Positions 32,302 through 40,992 of a stretch of 41,654 nt of DNA are shown here, piece after piece; the first letter of the stretch is position 1, and the number at the start of each line of letters is the position of its first letter. This stretch comes from CALGLS01 sp047626155 (GTDB taxonomy: Bacteria > Bacteroidota > Bacteroidia > Chitinophagales > Saprospiraceae): the NCBI GenBank assembly GCA_047626155.1, contig JBLHRR010000030.1:1-41654 (forward strand), given 5' to 3'. A model generated the notes under the pieces. It saw nothing but the letters and a program-made list of their open reading frames with translations. It searched no databases and had not been told where the DNA came from. The position numbers were made by a program, and so were the translations under genes.

Positions 32302-33618
32302 ATGATTGTTAGATCCTTTGTCATATTACTTTTTCTATGTTCTGCTCAATTCGGCTATGCACAAGAGGTAGCCCTGCCAGTGGTAGATAGTATTTCCATT
32401 GAAGGACTGAAGCGGACGAAGGAATCTTACTTACTGCGTTTTTTGCAAGACCTTATGGGGCAGGAAGCAAGTCTAGATAATATACAAGCGCAGGTGCAAA
32501 ACCTGAGGAACATACCCGGTATTACCGATGCAACTTACCTGATTCAGGAACACAATACAGCCGATGCCGCAATCGTAACCTTTTCCGTGATAGAACAACG
32601 AACGCAGCTTCCTGTTTTTAATTTCGGATCGGTCAAAGACAATCACTTCTTTGTGATCGGTGCCTATGATGTGAATTGGAGAGGTCGAGGCGAATTACTT
32701 AGCGCGCAGTATCAACGAACGGATGGCCGTAGTGGCGGGCAGCTTTATTATCGGGTGCCTTATTTTCGTTCTACTAACTGGGGTTTTTCTACCAGCCTGG
32801 CTCGCTTGGCTTCTAGAGAACCTTTGTATTTTAATGAAGGTGAGGTGACTTACCTTTATGATAACAATAGTGCTGCATTTACGGTGATTAGGAATTTTGA
32901 AGTCACTCGTTCTATTCGTTCCAAACAACATAGAGGTTGGGGGAACTTAGAAGTTGGGGCGACCTTTTTTCAAGAAAAATATAACAAGACAAGCACACAA
33001 GTTTTGGAAGCGCCACCAGGTCCAGATAATTTTAAACAGAATAAGTTTTTATCTAAAATGCAGTACTACGAAGATCACCTAAATAGGCATTTTTTTTATG
33101 TCACAGGAGCTGATTTTCAAATACGAATTCAAAATGTATATAATACTATAGATAAAAATTGGTTTAATTCTCTAGAATTCCAAAGCCGCCGTTTTTTCCG
33201 TTACGATAAAGTCAATCTTGCTTTTCGATTTCGTTTAGCGGTAGCGACAAATAGAGATTCTCCATTTGCACCTTTTGTCGTAGACAGCCATGTAAATTTG
33301 AGGGGCTCTGGAAATAGAGTAGATCGAGGTACGGCACAGATTATTTTAAATGCAGAACATCGGCATACCGTCTATGCTTCTGCTAATAATAATTGGGGAG
33401 TGCAGCTCGTCGCTTTCACGGATATTGGTACCTGGCGCAGACCTGGAAATAAATTAGAAGACTTCTTTAGCACAAATGTCATTCGGCAATATGTGGGAGG
33501 AGGTTTTAGAGTGATCTGCCAAAATGTATATTCTGCGGTCTTACGTGTGGATTATGGTATTGATGTTTTTCACCGAGATTCAAGAGGAGTGGTGATTGGA
33601 TTGGGGCAGTATTTTTAG
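32302..33618 (+). CDS. Omp85/BamA-like outer-membrane protein with one POTRA domain
   Basis: 438 aa from ATG 32302 (a TTG six bases upstream is in frame). The signal peptide ends FGYAQ. Residues about 22-100 form a single POTRA-like unit (VDSISIEGLKRTKESYLLRFL, RNIPGITDATYLI, TFSVIEQ). The rest is a 16-strand-type barrel with an LRGSGNRVDRGTAQIILNAEHR segment (about residues 330-350), the Bacteroidota equivalent of the conserved barrel core, and final VVIGLGQYF. Smaller than BamA, so more like TamA-type or surface-antigen variants in Bacteroidota. It may insert or export a neighbouring protein, but no partner is obvious. Confidence 0.75.
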   Translation: MIVRSFVILLFLCSAQFGYAQEVALPVVDSISIEGLKRTKESYLLRFLQDLMGQEASLDNIQAQVQNLRNIPGITDATYLIQEHNTADAAIVTFSVIEQRTQLPVFNFGSVKDNHFFVIGAYDVNWRGRGELLSAQYQRTDGRSGGQLYYRVPYFRSTNWGFSTSLARLASREPLYFNEGEVTYLYDNNSAAFTVIRNFEVTRSIRSKQHRGWGNLEVGATFFQEKYNKTSTQVLEAPPGPDNFKQNKFLSKMQYYEDHLNRHFFYVTGADFQIRIQNVYNTIDKNWFNSLEFQSRRFFRYDKVNLAFRFRLAVATNRDSPFAPFVVDSHVNLRGSGNRVDRGTAQIILNAEHRHTVYASANNNWGVQLVAFTDIGTWRRPGNKLEDFFSTNVIRQYVGGGFRVICQNVYSAVLRVDYGIDVFHRDSRGVVIGLGQYF

Positions 33619-33621
33619 CTA

Positions 33622-33718
33622 AAGGGTAGATGACGGTGGATCAGGGTTCCCTTAGTTCGCATCAACGTACATTAGGGGGAAACCCTGATCTACCTTTACC
33701 TACCCTGATCCACCCTTA
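33622..33718. repeat. REP-like repeat (GGTGGATCAGGG family), copy 2
   Basis: GGTGGATCAGGGTT (33635-33648) pairs with AACCCTGATCTACC (33681-33694). A second right arm, ACCCTGATCCACC, follows at 33702-33714 and pairs even better with the left arm, so two alternative hairpins can form. The loop has TTCGCATCAACGTACATTAG, like copy 1 at 19387. Confidence 0.7.
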
Positions 33719-33744
33719 TTAAAAGGTTTTAACAATAGAGCTAC

Positions 33745-34875
33745 ATGAACATAAAAAACACACTTTCCATTATGCGCTTTAGCAGCATCCTCTTGCTGCT
33801 ATTTGCTTTTGTACCGGATTTTGCTTTTGCTCAAAACGAATCCAAAAAAATAAACGGCATAAGTATTTACCCTCCGATTATAGATCAGTTGACTACAGAT
33901 ATGATTGCCTCTGTCAGAACCTGTCACGTGGATTGGGTAGCCTTTATTCCCGAAGCTACGATAGATAGAGAAACTCTAGTCTTTCGTTCTGAAAAGGAAA
34001 TGGATCACTTGGGCAAAAGCACTAAAGGAAGTATAGAGGGAATATCAATTGCGAAATCCATCGGTCTAAAAGTTTTGATTAAACCACATATCGAAATCAG
34101 TGCGCCAATTCCGGTAACCGAAACGGTAAAGGAGAGTAGTATCCTAGATTATTTTTCTTATGCGGCGAAGGAAAAAACGTTTTCCAAAAAAGATAAAACA
34201 CAAGGAGCGACTTGGCGGGGTGATTTTGCAGCAGCAAACGAAGCAGATTGGAAAACGTGGGAAGAATGTTATGAATCTTATATGCTGAATTGGGCCAGAG
34301 TAGCAGACTCCCTTTCCGTAGATATGCTTTGCGTTGGAACGGAGCTGAAATTGTTTGTCCAACAACGCCCTCGGTTTTGGCAGCAGCTGATCAAAAAAAT
34401 TAAAAAGATATATAAAGGGCCGCTGACTTATTCTGCTAATTGGGATGAGTATGCAGATGTTCCTTTTTGGAAAGATTTAGATTACATCGGTATTGATGCC
34501 TATTTCCCGATTAGTGATGCAGAAACACCAACGGTAGCGCAGGTCGTCGCTGGCTGGAAACCAATTGCACAAGAGCTGAAAGCACTTAGTAAAAAGTACA
34601 AACGACAAGTCCTCATTACGGAGTTCGGTTATCGAAATGTTTCCTATGCGGGCAAGGAACCTTGGACGCATGATAAGGAAAAAACAAAGTCCAATTATGA
34701 AGCGCAGGTCAATCTCTATGAAGGTTTCTTTCAAACCTTCCAACAAGAATCCTACATTTCGGGTAGTTTTTTATGGCAATGGATTGTAGATGATCAACAA
34801 CCTTGGAATACTAGCTTTTCGCCTAGAGGAAAGCCTGCGATGAAGGTTTTGGAGAAATGGTATGGAGGGAATTAG
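33745..34875 (+). CDS. Secreted glycoside hydrolase, GH113-like TIM barrel
   Basis: 376 aa with a signal peptide ending AFAQ; an internal Met at residue 10 is an alternative start. The fold and motifs resemble glycoside hydrolase family 113 (beta-mannanase-like): early KINGISIYPP, then LKVLIKPHIEI, CVGTELK with acid/base Glu near residue 200, DYIGIDAYFPI, and ITEFGYR with nucleophile Glu near residue 293, and finally FLWQWIVDD. It probably cleaves mannan-type or similar beta-linked polysaccharides outside the cytoplasm. The family call rests on motifs only. It is free-standing between repeat clusters. Confidence 0.75.
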   Translation: MNIKNTLSIMRFSSILLLLFAFVPDFAFAQNESKKINGISIYPPIIDQLTTDMIASVRTCHVDWVAFIPEATIDRETLVFRSEKEMDHLGKSTKGSIEGISIAKSIGLKVLIKPHIEISAPIPVTETVKESSILDYFSYAAKEKTFSKKDKTQGATWRGDFAAANEADWKTWEECYESYMLNWARVADSLSVDMLCVGTELKLFVQQRPRFWQQLIKKIKKIYKGPLTYSANWDEYADVPFWKDLDYIGIDAYFPISDAETPTVAQVVAGWKPIAQELKALSKKYKRQVLITEFGYRNVSYAGKEPWTHDKEKTKSNYEAQVNLYEGFFQTFQQESYISGSFLWQWIVDDQQPWNTSFSPRGKPAMKVLEKWYGGN

Positions 34876-35098
34876 GAAGTTTATTACCATTTTTGATGGC
34901 CTACCGGATTTGCTAAATTTTCGAAATCTCTCTCTCTTCTCTCTGATAGGTTGCCCTTCTAATGCGACTTTAAACACAAAGCCACAAAGAGCACAAAGTC
35001 CCCGATTGTTTTAGTGCATAAAGAAATTTGCTGTTAGCAAATTTTACAAAGTTCAAGTAGCTGATTTGTTTGCCAATCTAAAAAAAGAAAAACCACAT

Positions 35099-35227
35099 CT
35101 AAGTATTACACAAAAAATAATTTCCCGATTTCTTTGGTGGAAACAATTATATAAATCACTCTCCCCATGGTCGTTTTGATTTACATAATTGTTTCCAAAT
35201 TGGAAAGTTAATTTTTCGTTGTTACTA
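35099..35227 (-). repeat. MITE-like palindromic element, copy B (129 bp)
   Basis: Inverted copy of 27240-27368. On the plus strand it begins CTAAGTATTACAC and ends CGTTGTTACTA. Both TIRs and the inner TTTCTTTGGTGGAAAC are kept, while some paired bases have changed on one side only (CCCGATTT against TTTCCAAT). Confidence 0.85.
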
Positions 35228-35432
35228 AAAGAATAAGATCTATATGGTCTATATGATCTATGTAGAAAAAGCGAAGCTGCTTTCCTTTGAGATCTTCTGC
35301 GATTCAAGTGCTTTGCCTACTCTGTGGCTTTGTGTTTAAAAAATACGTTACAAGAACCACGTTACAAGAACCACGTTAGCAGGCTAAGAGAAAGAGATTA
35401 AGCAACTCCCCCTAAAATCCAAAATACCATTG

Positions 35433-35440
35433 TATATTTG
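35433..35440 (+). promoter_or_regulatory. Probable Bacteroidota -7 promoter element
   Basis: TATATTTG fits TAnnTTTG and lies 21 bp before the ATG at 35462, giving a short leader. The -33 region has no clear TTTG. Confidence 0.4.
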
Positions 35441-35461
35441 CCCCACAAAAAAAAATAGACC

Positions 35462-35929
35462 ATGTTAAAATTATACAAAGAAATCGAAGAACAACTCCAT
35501 TACTGGGAAACCTGGGAATCAGGCAAAGACAGCGGCGTCATCCATAAAGGAACCATTGGAGACCGAGGGAAAGACAAAGATATAAAAACAGATTACCGAA
35601 ATTTCATTGACAAAGAAATCGAACGCTTGGTAAAAGAAGGCTACGATGCAATCCCATTGGAAGAACACGACACGTTACTCGTCGAATTCAAGATAGAAGG
35701 CAACGGAAGCAAAGCTGATATGGAACGCCGGGAAAAACTCCAAGAACTAATAGACCATGCCCTTGGTTGGACAGGCCTCGGCCACTGCGAAGGCGGCACC
35801 GAAGGAGATGGGACGATGGAAGTCGTTTGTAAAGTAGTGGATTTTAGTTTTGCTTCCGCTTATATAAAAGCGGGCTTAGACGGATCAGAGTTTAAAGATT
35901 ATTCCAGAGTATACAAAGAAGAAAAATAA
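35462..35929 (+). CDS. Conserved hypothetical protein, 155 aa
   Basis: 155 aa, acidic, no signal or membrane segment. An N-terminal helix (KLYKEIEEQLHYWETWESG) is followed by mixed strands and helices with DHALGWTGLGHCEGGTEG near residue 100 and VCKVVDFSFASAYI near 125. Function not recognised. The GNAT gene follows after 7 bp, so the two are one transcription unit. Confidence 0.6.
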   Translation: MLKLYKEIEEQLHYWETWESGKDSGVIHKGTIGDRGKDKDIKTDYRNFIDKEIERLVKEGYDAIPLEEHDTLLVEFKIEGNGSKADMERREKLQELIDHALGWTGLGHCEGGTEGDGTMEVVCKVVDFSFASAYIKAGLDGSEFKDYSRVYKEEK

Positions 35930-35936
35930 TTAGGCC

Positions 35937-36407
35937 ATGGAATTACGGACTAGCCGCGCCACCATTCAAGATCTCCCAATACTCCTCCAATTCGAGCAAG
36001 CCATCATGGAGTATGAGCGCCCTTTTGACCCAACGTTAAAACCCAAAGATGCCTCTTACTACGATCTTTCTGAATTAATTCAATCCAAAAAAGCGGAAGT
36101 CCTTATTGTAGAAAGCGAAGGGAAAATTATTGCATCGGGCTATGCCAGTATCGAAAAAGCCGATAATTATCTACAGCACAAACAATATGCACACTTGGGC
36201 TTCATGTACGTCGATCCTGACTTTAGAGGAAGAGGAATAAACAAACTAATTTTGGATGGATTGATCGCTTGGGCAAAAGGAGAGGGGATTAGTGAATTCC
36301 GATTGGAAGTTTATGCAGGAAATGCTGGCGCCATTAAAGCTTATGAAAAAGTGGGCTTCCAGCAGCATTTGATAGAGATGCGCTTCGGGGAAAAGAATGC
36401 GAAATGA
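35937..36407 (+). CDS. GNAT family N-acetyltransferase
   Basis: 156 aa. The acetyl-CoA binding signature is complete: LGFMYVDPDFRGRGINKLILDGL (in parts: MYVDPDFRGRGINKLI, about residues 88-103), then LEVYAGNAGAIKAYEKVGF at about 124-142 as the typical C-terminal helix. The substrate is unknown. It is the second gene of a two-gene unit. Its stop codon region runs directly into a strong terminator. Confidence 0.85.
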   Translation: MELRTSRATIQDLPILLQFEQAIMEYERPFDPTLKPKDASYYDLSELIQSKKAEVLIVESEGKIIASGYASIEKADNYLQHKQYAHLGFMYVDPDFRGRGINKLILDGLIAWAKGEGISEFRLEVYAGNAGAIKAYEKVGFQQHLIEMRFGEKNAK

Positions 36408-36444
36408 AAAACTGGAATATGACGAAAGTCATATTCCAGTTTTT
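36407..36444. terminator. Strong bidirectional terminator
   Basis: Perfect 17-bp stem: AAAAACTGGAATATGAC (36407-36423), loop GAAA, GTCATATTCCAGTTTTT (36428-36444). A- and T-runs on both sides serve the converging GNAT and PNGase F-like genes. Confidence 0.92.
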
Positions 36445-36480
36445 ACTAAAAGAGGTCATCACTTTTATGTGAAAGCAACC

Positions 36481-39027
36481 TTACTCAATAATCACCTTCT
36501 TTATACCCATACCATCTTCCGTTCTTATCTCTACGAAGTAGATTCCTTTTGGCATATCTTCTAGGTGTAAAATTCTAACATTCGTATTACGATCACTATT
36601 GAACGTTCTAGCCAACTGTCCTAAGTTGTTAAACACCTGAATGGATTCAAGCTTTTTTGACTCGTCAAATTCTACAGTAAAGATTCCTGAAGAAGGATTC
36701 GGAAAGATGTCAAAAGCAACCGTATTCAAGTTGTCTGTAGAAAGAGGAGTGACTGAAGTTTCATCAATTGGCATATCTCCAAGATTGATTAAGAAAGACG
36801 CCGTTATCAAATGAGGATTAAACCCTTTATTACAATCCTCGCAAGTAACCCCAGTTACACAATCCGGATGGTTAGGATGACAAAGGTCTACATACTCCTC
36901 ATCCAATATATAGTCTAAAGTGATATCATTTCCTGCAATGAAAGACGAAACATCAAAGTCAAACCAAGGAGCAATTGATCCTGGACACCAGCCTGCACGA
37001 TCAAAATACCAGGTTCCAAATTGATCATTACAACCATCTGGATTAGGATCACATTCTAGCCAATTGTATTGGTCAAAAGAAGCTGCGGTTCCATTGACTC
37101 GAACCTGGTGCGTGTTTTCACTAAATTCAGCGGCGTTGTTTGTATTATCATTTGCTACACCAGACCATCCGTGGCCCGTAGCCAAAATCTTGACCTTAGA
37201 AGCTAATACATTATCTGGATAGCTAGCAGCTCGTGTGGAGGCAGGTTGTAAATTCTCAAAGTCTCCAAAATCGAAAGTTTCGTTCCATAGTTTCTCTACC
37301 TTACTGTACTTATGTGTTGGAACACCACCGCCGTAATCAAAATCCAAAGTGTATAAAAATCCATTCCCTTGCGTCCCAAGGTAGAATCTAAAGTCAACTT
37401 TTCCCTGAAGTAATGACATGAAATCTGTCAAGTCAACACTGTGATTACAAGCCAATCCGTATGGCGTAATGTATCGGATGATTTCATACCATTCTCCATT
37501 ATGACCTTTCACTTCTACACCAGAAATACGATCCCAAGGATCACAGCCACCAGCAGGACACCCAATGTCTAAATTCGCAATGATATTGTCAAAGGCTCCC
37601 ATGTAACAAGGTAATTCCGCGGAAACAATTTCTTCTCCTACATTGATATTTAAGTGAATATCAGTTGCCGCATTTGCAGAAATGTCAGTCATCTGATCAA
37701 CGACTTCAAAAGGAACATCAACAGAACTAGCAGCACCGTAATTGTTGGTTGCAATAATTTTCATGGTGTAATTACCGTAAGCAGGTGGAGTCCACCAACC
37801 GGTGTAATGATCATTGCCCCAGTCTTTGGCTGCGACCGGTGTTCCATCTATTTCGAAAACAACATTGTCTACATTAAATAAACCAGGAGAACCGATACTC
37901 GTAATACTAGCGAGTTGGATTGGACCTAATTCAGGAACCCAAACTTCCTTATTATTCAATGGACTTCTAGGCTCTGAATCTGGAACATAGGTATCAGGGT
38001 CCAATACCATAAAAGAGTTCTCAATATCTATTGCCGCAGTGAAGGTTCCATCACCAGGCTGACTAGCTCTTACGGTTACTTCTCCAACAATCCCATCCAA
38101 AGTTATTTCAGTTCCATTAATGGTGGCTGGTCCAGAAACGATTGTATATTCGACTGCTAAACCAGAGGTTGCACTGGCTCCTAATGTGAAAGGAGCATCA
38201 GTTGTTAGTCTATCTCCAACCTGAGGGAAAGTAATAGCTTGAAAACTATTGTCAAGTTCACCACCAAAGTTAGAATCTTCTCCTGTTAAAGCGAAATCAG
38301 TTAAAATACCATCACGCTCTCCATTACCAACTTCACAAGTTAGCATTGAAATAGAGGTATTGTCTTCTCCAGGTACCCCTTGGTTAAACTTGTAATACAA
38401 TTCTAAGTTAGCTTCATCTCCAACCAACTCATTATCAATCATATCTTGAATTTCCGTTTGTGTCAGTGCTTTACTCCACAAAGAAACTTCATCCATTCGT
38501 CCACCATAGAAGAAGTTGAACGGACTAATCAATTGACCTAAGGCCAGTGGAGTATCCGTACTAGTAATAGGTCCAGAGGAAGAGGGTGAAGAACCTACCA
38601 TGTTCCCATCCAACCAAAGTTGAACTTCGGACCCCGTAAAGATCCAAGCGTAGTGCTGCCAAACTTCCGGCAATACCGTGAAGCTTGGCGAGACATACTC
38701 ACTAAATGCAGTAGAGGTAATATATCTGTTTTCCAAAAGACCATCGTTTAATTGGATCATATACATTTCTCCATCTCCCGTTCCTCCATTTCTAAAACCA
38801 AACATTCCTTGACCATAAGCTAATTCATCACAGTAGAACCAGCCAGTGAGTGTAACGGCAGGAGCGCCGGAAATATATTGTGATGCCTCAGGTATTTCTA
38901 CAAAGTCATTGATCCGGTCGAAGTGCAGGTATTGTTGCGTTTGAGCATTAGCTTGGAAGCTTTGAAAACTTAACAATAAGAATACAAACCAACAGAGGGT
39001 TTGTTTTAAGTTGTAATTTTGTTTCAT
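36481..39027 (-). CDS. LamG-PNGase F-like secreted protein with T9SS sorting domain
   Basis: 848 aa. The signal peptide ends QANAQ (residue 29). Domains in order: a concanavalin-like LamG fold (about 30-215), an Ig/MBG-like domain (about 260-345), a bacterial Ig domain (about 355-445), the two-part peptide-N-glycosidase F domain (about 455-760), and a T9SS type A sorting domain (about 775-848, GIYFVEIRT, GMGIKKVIIE). PNGase F releases N-glycans by hydrolysing the Asn amide. Matching motifs are CDPWDR near residue 495 (equivalent of the catalytic Asp region), NAAEF near 631 (equivalent of the catalytic Glu region) and FDRAGWCPG near 675. It follows susD on the same strand by 126 bp, which points to glycoprotein use at the cell surface. 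Confidence 0.85.
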   Translation of the reverse strand: MKQNYNLKQTLCWFVFLLLSFQSFQANAQTQQYLHFDRINDFVEIPEASQYISGAPAVTLTGWFYCDELAYGQGMFGFRNGGTGDGEMYMIQLNDGLLENRYITSTAFSEYVSPSFTVLPEVWQHYAWIFTGSEVQLWLDGNMVGSSPSSSGPITSTDTPLALGQLISPFNFFYGGRMDEVSLWSKALTQTEIQDMIDNELVGDEANLELYYKFNQGVPGEDNTSISMLTCEVGNGERDGILTDFALTGEDSNFGGELDNSFQAITFPQVGDRLTTDAPFTLGASATSGLAVEYTIVSGPATINGTEITLDGIVGEVTVRASQPGDGTFTAAIDIENSFMVLDPDTYVPDSEPRSPLNNKEVWVPELGPIQLASITSIGSPGLFNVDNVVFEIDGTPVAAKDWGNDHYTGWWTPPAYGNYTMKIIATNNYGAASSVDVPFEVVDQMTDISANAATDIHLNINVGEEIVSAELPCYMGAFDNIIANLDIGCPAGGCDPWDRISGVEVKGHNGEWYEIIRYITPYGLACNHSVDLTDFMSLLQGKVDFRFYLGTQGNGFLYTLDFDYGGGVPTHKYSKVEKLWNETFDFGDFENLQPASTRAASYPDNVLASKVKILATGHGWSGVANDNTNNAAEFSENTHQVRVNGTAASFDQYNWLECDPNPDGCNDQFGTWYFDRAGWCPGSIAPWFDFDVSSFIAGNDITLDYILDEEYVDLCHPNHPDCVTGVTCEDCNKGFNPHLITASFLINLGDMPIDETSVTPLSTDNLNTVAFDIFPNPSSGIFTVEFDESKKLESIQVFNNLGQLARTFNSDRNTNVRILHLEDMPKGIYFVEIRTEDGMGIKKVIIE

Positions 39028-39153
39028 GTTATTGATTTTATATTTGTGTATTGATTATATTTTTTTGATTTTATATTTTTTCGTAACTATTCAGTGTGGG
39101 GAAGCTAACTGCTAACTGCCAGAAGCCAACTGCAGAACAGTTACATTTTTTTT

Positions 39154-40743
39154 TTAATTCATCCACCAGACTTTTACTAATTCAGAGTCAGCTCCCATAA
39201 TTGCTAATTGTGTATTCCAGTTTTCTGGATTGTTATTAGATTCAGAAGGAGGGTAGGGGATGCGATAATGTTCTTCTCGTTCTCCTTCTATGGGCGTAGA
39301 TTGAGTTCGTCTGGCTAAAGCATATGCTTCCCAAGGTTGGCGAAAAGCATCGATCCAGCGTTGGGTGTAAATTAATTTTAGTTTGTCATCGGAACCTGAG
39401 AATTTTACATTTGGGTGGTTAATGGTAATGAATTCTCCATTGGTTGGAAGTGTTGGTGGCTGGTTGGTCCAGATTGCTGTACTATTTGCTACGTGGTTCC
39501 AGAAAAGAATAGAACTACCAATTCCTTTATCGTACTCCGCTCGAGCTTGGCTCTCGTCAGCTGTTACTCCTAGTCCTCTTATCAGCGCTTCAGCTTTTAA
39601 AAAGTGAACTTCGGCTGCGGTAAAAAGAAGCTCGGGGACATCATATTCATCTCGTATGAGATAGTAATTAAATGGAGAGTAGATATTACTAGCTCCTTTT
39701 AAAGCATAGTTTACATCTCTTACATTATCATAAGGCGCGCCTCCTGCGAGAGGTGTATTTGAATCAGGAACTTGAGGATAGGGTACCCATTCATTTGCAT
39801 TGTTAGGTTCAAAAAACACATAGGCTCGGGAGTCAAAAATACCGCTACCATCGATTGCATCAGACTCAGACATTTGATGCCAGATGTTAGAGCCCATGCG
39901 AAGGGTTTTGTGTTCCTTAAAAGAGAAATGGGAACCGGTCTTTTGCCAACCTAAAAGATCAGGGATTAACTGGACATCCTCTCCATCTTCTAGAAGGGGG
40001 AGCGCATTATCTAAAATATCTTGGATGATTGGATTTGCAAAGTCTGGATCTTTTTCAACCATTCGAATGGCATGGCGCAATCGTAACGAATTAGCAAATT
40101 TAACCCACATCAACATATTTTCATTAAACAAATTGTCGAAGCCATTCATGGATACATAAGCCTCACCCGAAGCAGTAACCGCCGGGACATCCAAATTGAC
40201 ATTATCGTTAACCCACTTTAAATCATCTAATAAAGATTTATAAATAGACTCTTGACTATCAAATGCTGGACGAACAAAGTCAGGGCCCTGAAAACCTTTT
40301 CCTGCTTCAAAAAATGGAATGTCACCAAATAGGTCCGTAACTTTGAAGGTCTTATAAGCGAGTATGGTTTTTACCATAACTCTAATATTATTCATGGCTT
40401 CAGGATCGCCATAATAATTTTCTATTCTGTTCTCAATATCTCGAATGTTGGCCAGTGAATTATAATAGCGACTCCAGATATCTTCAGAACCTCGAGGTAG
40501 ATTTTGTAAAGAACTAGCCGTCAATGCTGCTTGCTGTGTAATCTTGTATAGGAATTCATTGGCGACGAAAAGTTGTTCGTCATTGCCTAGTGTTACGGAT
40601 TGAATGACGCCATTAAATAATGGGCCAATATCAGTTTGTGTCGGATTAAAAGGGTCTTTATTCAACTCCTCAAAATCTTTTTCACAAGAGGAATAACATA
40701 AAAGACAAGTCAAAAAGAAAAAAGATAATATATGTCTATGCAT
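39154..40743 (-). CDS. SusD/RagB-family nutrient-binding outer-membrane lipoprotein
   Basis: 529 aa from ATG 40743. This start gives MHRHILSFFFLTCLLCYSSC with a lipobox; the longer frame to 40887 has no signal. SusD-like proteins cap a SusC TonB-dependent channel and bind glycans or peptides. The SusD-like_2 hallmarks are visible: EELNKDPFNPT right after the lipobox, LLDDLKWVNDNV (about 180-190), NEMLMWVKFANSLRLRHAIR (about 225-245), and AAEVHFLKAEALIRGLG (about 425). The TPR-like helices near the C-terminus match RWIDAFRQPWEAYALARR. It lies between susC and the PNGase F-like gene. Confidence 0.9.
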   Translation of the reverse strand: MHRHILSFFFLTCLLCYSSCEKDFEELNKDPFNPTQTDIGPLFNGVIQSVTLGNDEQLFVANEFLYKITQQAALTASSLQNLPRGSEDIWSRYYNSLANIRDIENRIENYYGDPEAMNNIRVMVKTILAYKTFKVTDLFGDIPFFEAGKGFQGPDFVRPAFDSQESIYKSLLDDLKWVNDNVNLDVPAVTASGEAYVSMNGFDNLFNENMLMWVKFANSLRLRHAIRMVEKDPDFANPIIQDILDNALPLLEDGEDVQLIPDLLGWQKTGSHFSFKEHKTLRMGSNIWHQMSESDAIDGSGIFDSRAYVFFEPNNANEWVPYPQVPDSNTPLAGGAPYDNVRDVNYALKGASNIYSPFNYYLIRDEYDVPELLFTAAEVHFLKAEALIRGLGVTADESQARAEYDKGIGSSILFWNHVANSTAIWTNQPPTLPTNGEFITINHPNVKFSGSDDKLKLIYTQRWIDAFRQPWEAYALARRTQSTPIEGEREEHYRIPYPPSESNNNPENWNTQLAIMGADSELVKVWWMN

Positions 40744-40823
40744 TGTTATAAATTTATTTTTTTCGCTAAGTAGACTGGAAATTAAGTATTTGTAGATTTT
40801 GCCTTGCGGCATAAATTTATTGA

Positions 40824-40924
40824 AACCACAAAGGGCACAAAGGACACGAAGTTTCCCTCTAACATGAAAAATGAAATACTTTAGCATTTTTTACTTTGTG
40901 AAATTTTGTGCCCTTTGTGGTTTT
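40824..40924. repeat. Large palindrome in the susC-susD spacer
   Basis: AAACCACAAAGGGCACAAAG (40823-40842) pairs with TTTTGTGCCCTTTGTGGTTT (40904-40923), 18 of 20 bases, with a loop of about 60 bp. It belongs with the CACAAAG repeats near 34969. It should form a transcript hairpin upstream of susD. Confidence 0.75.
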
Positions 40925-40992
40925 ATAACTTGAAATGCGGAACGCATGAAGCCCTCAAAAAGCCCTCAAGATTCACTTTACGCTGCACTAAA

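Larger units (their letters stand above)
34876..35461. repeat. Spacer with inverted TTTAAACACAAAG arms around MITE copy B
   Basis: No gene seen. TTTAAACACAAAGCCACAAAG-type sequence at 34969-34989 is matched in inverse at 35320-35340, 330 bp away. The MITE-like element copy B lies between them. CACAAAG units also occur in the palindrome near 40824. Confidence 0.6.

Noticed and set aside
40743..40887. Longer start for the SusD-like protein
   Set aside because: It would lack the lipoprotein signal and read through the palindrome.
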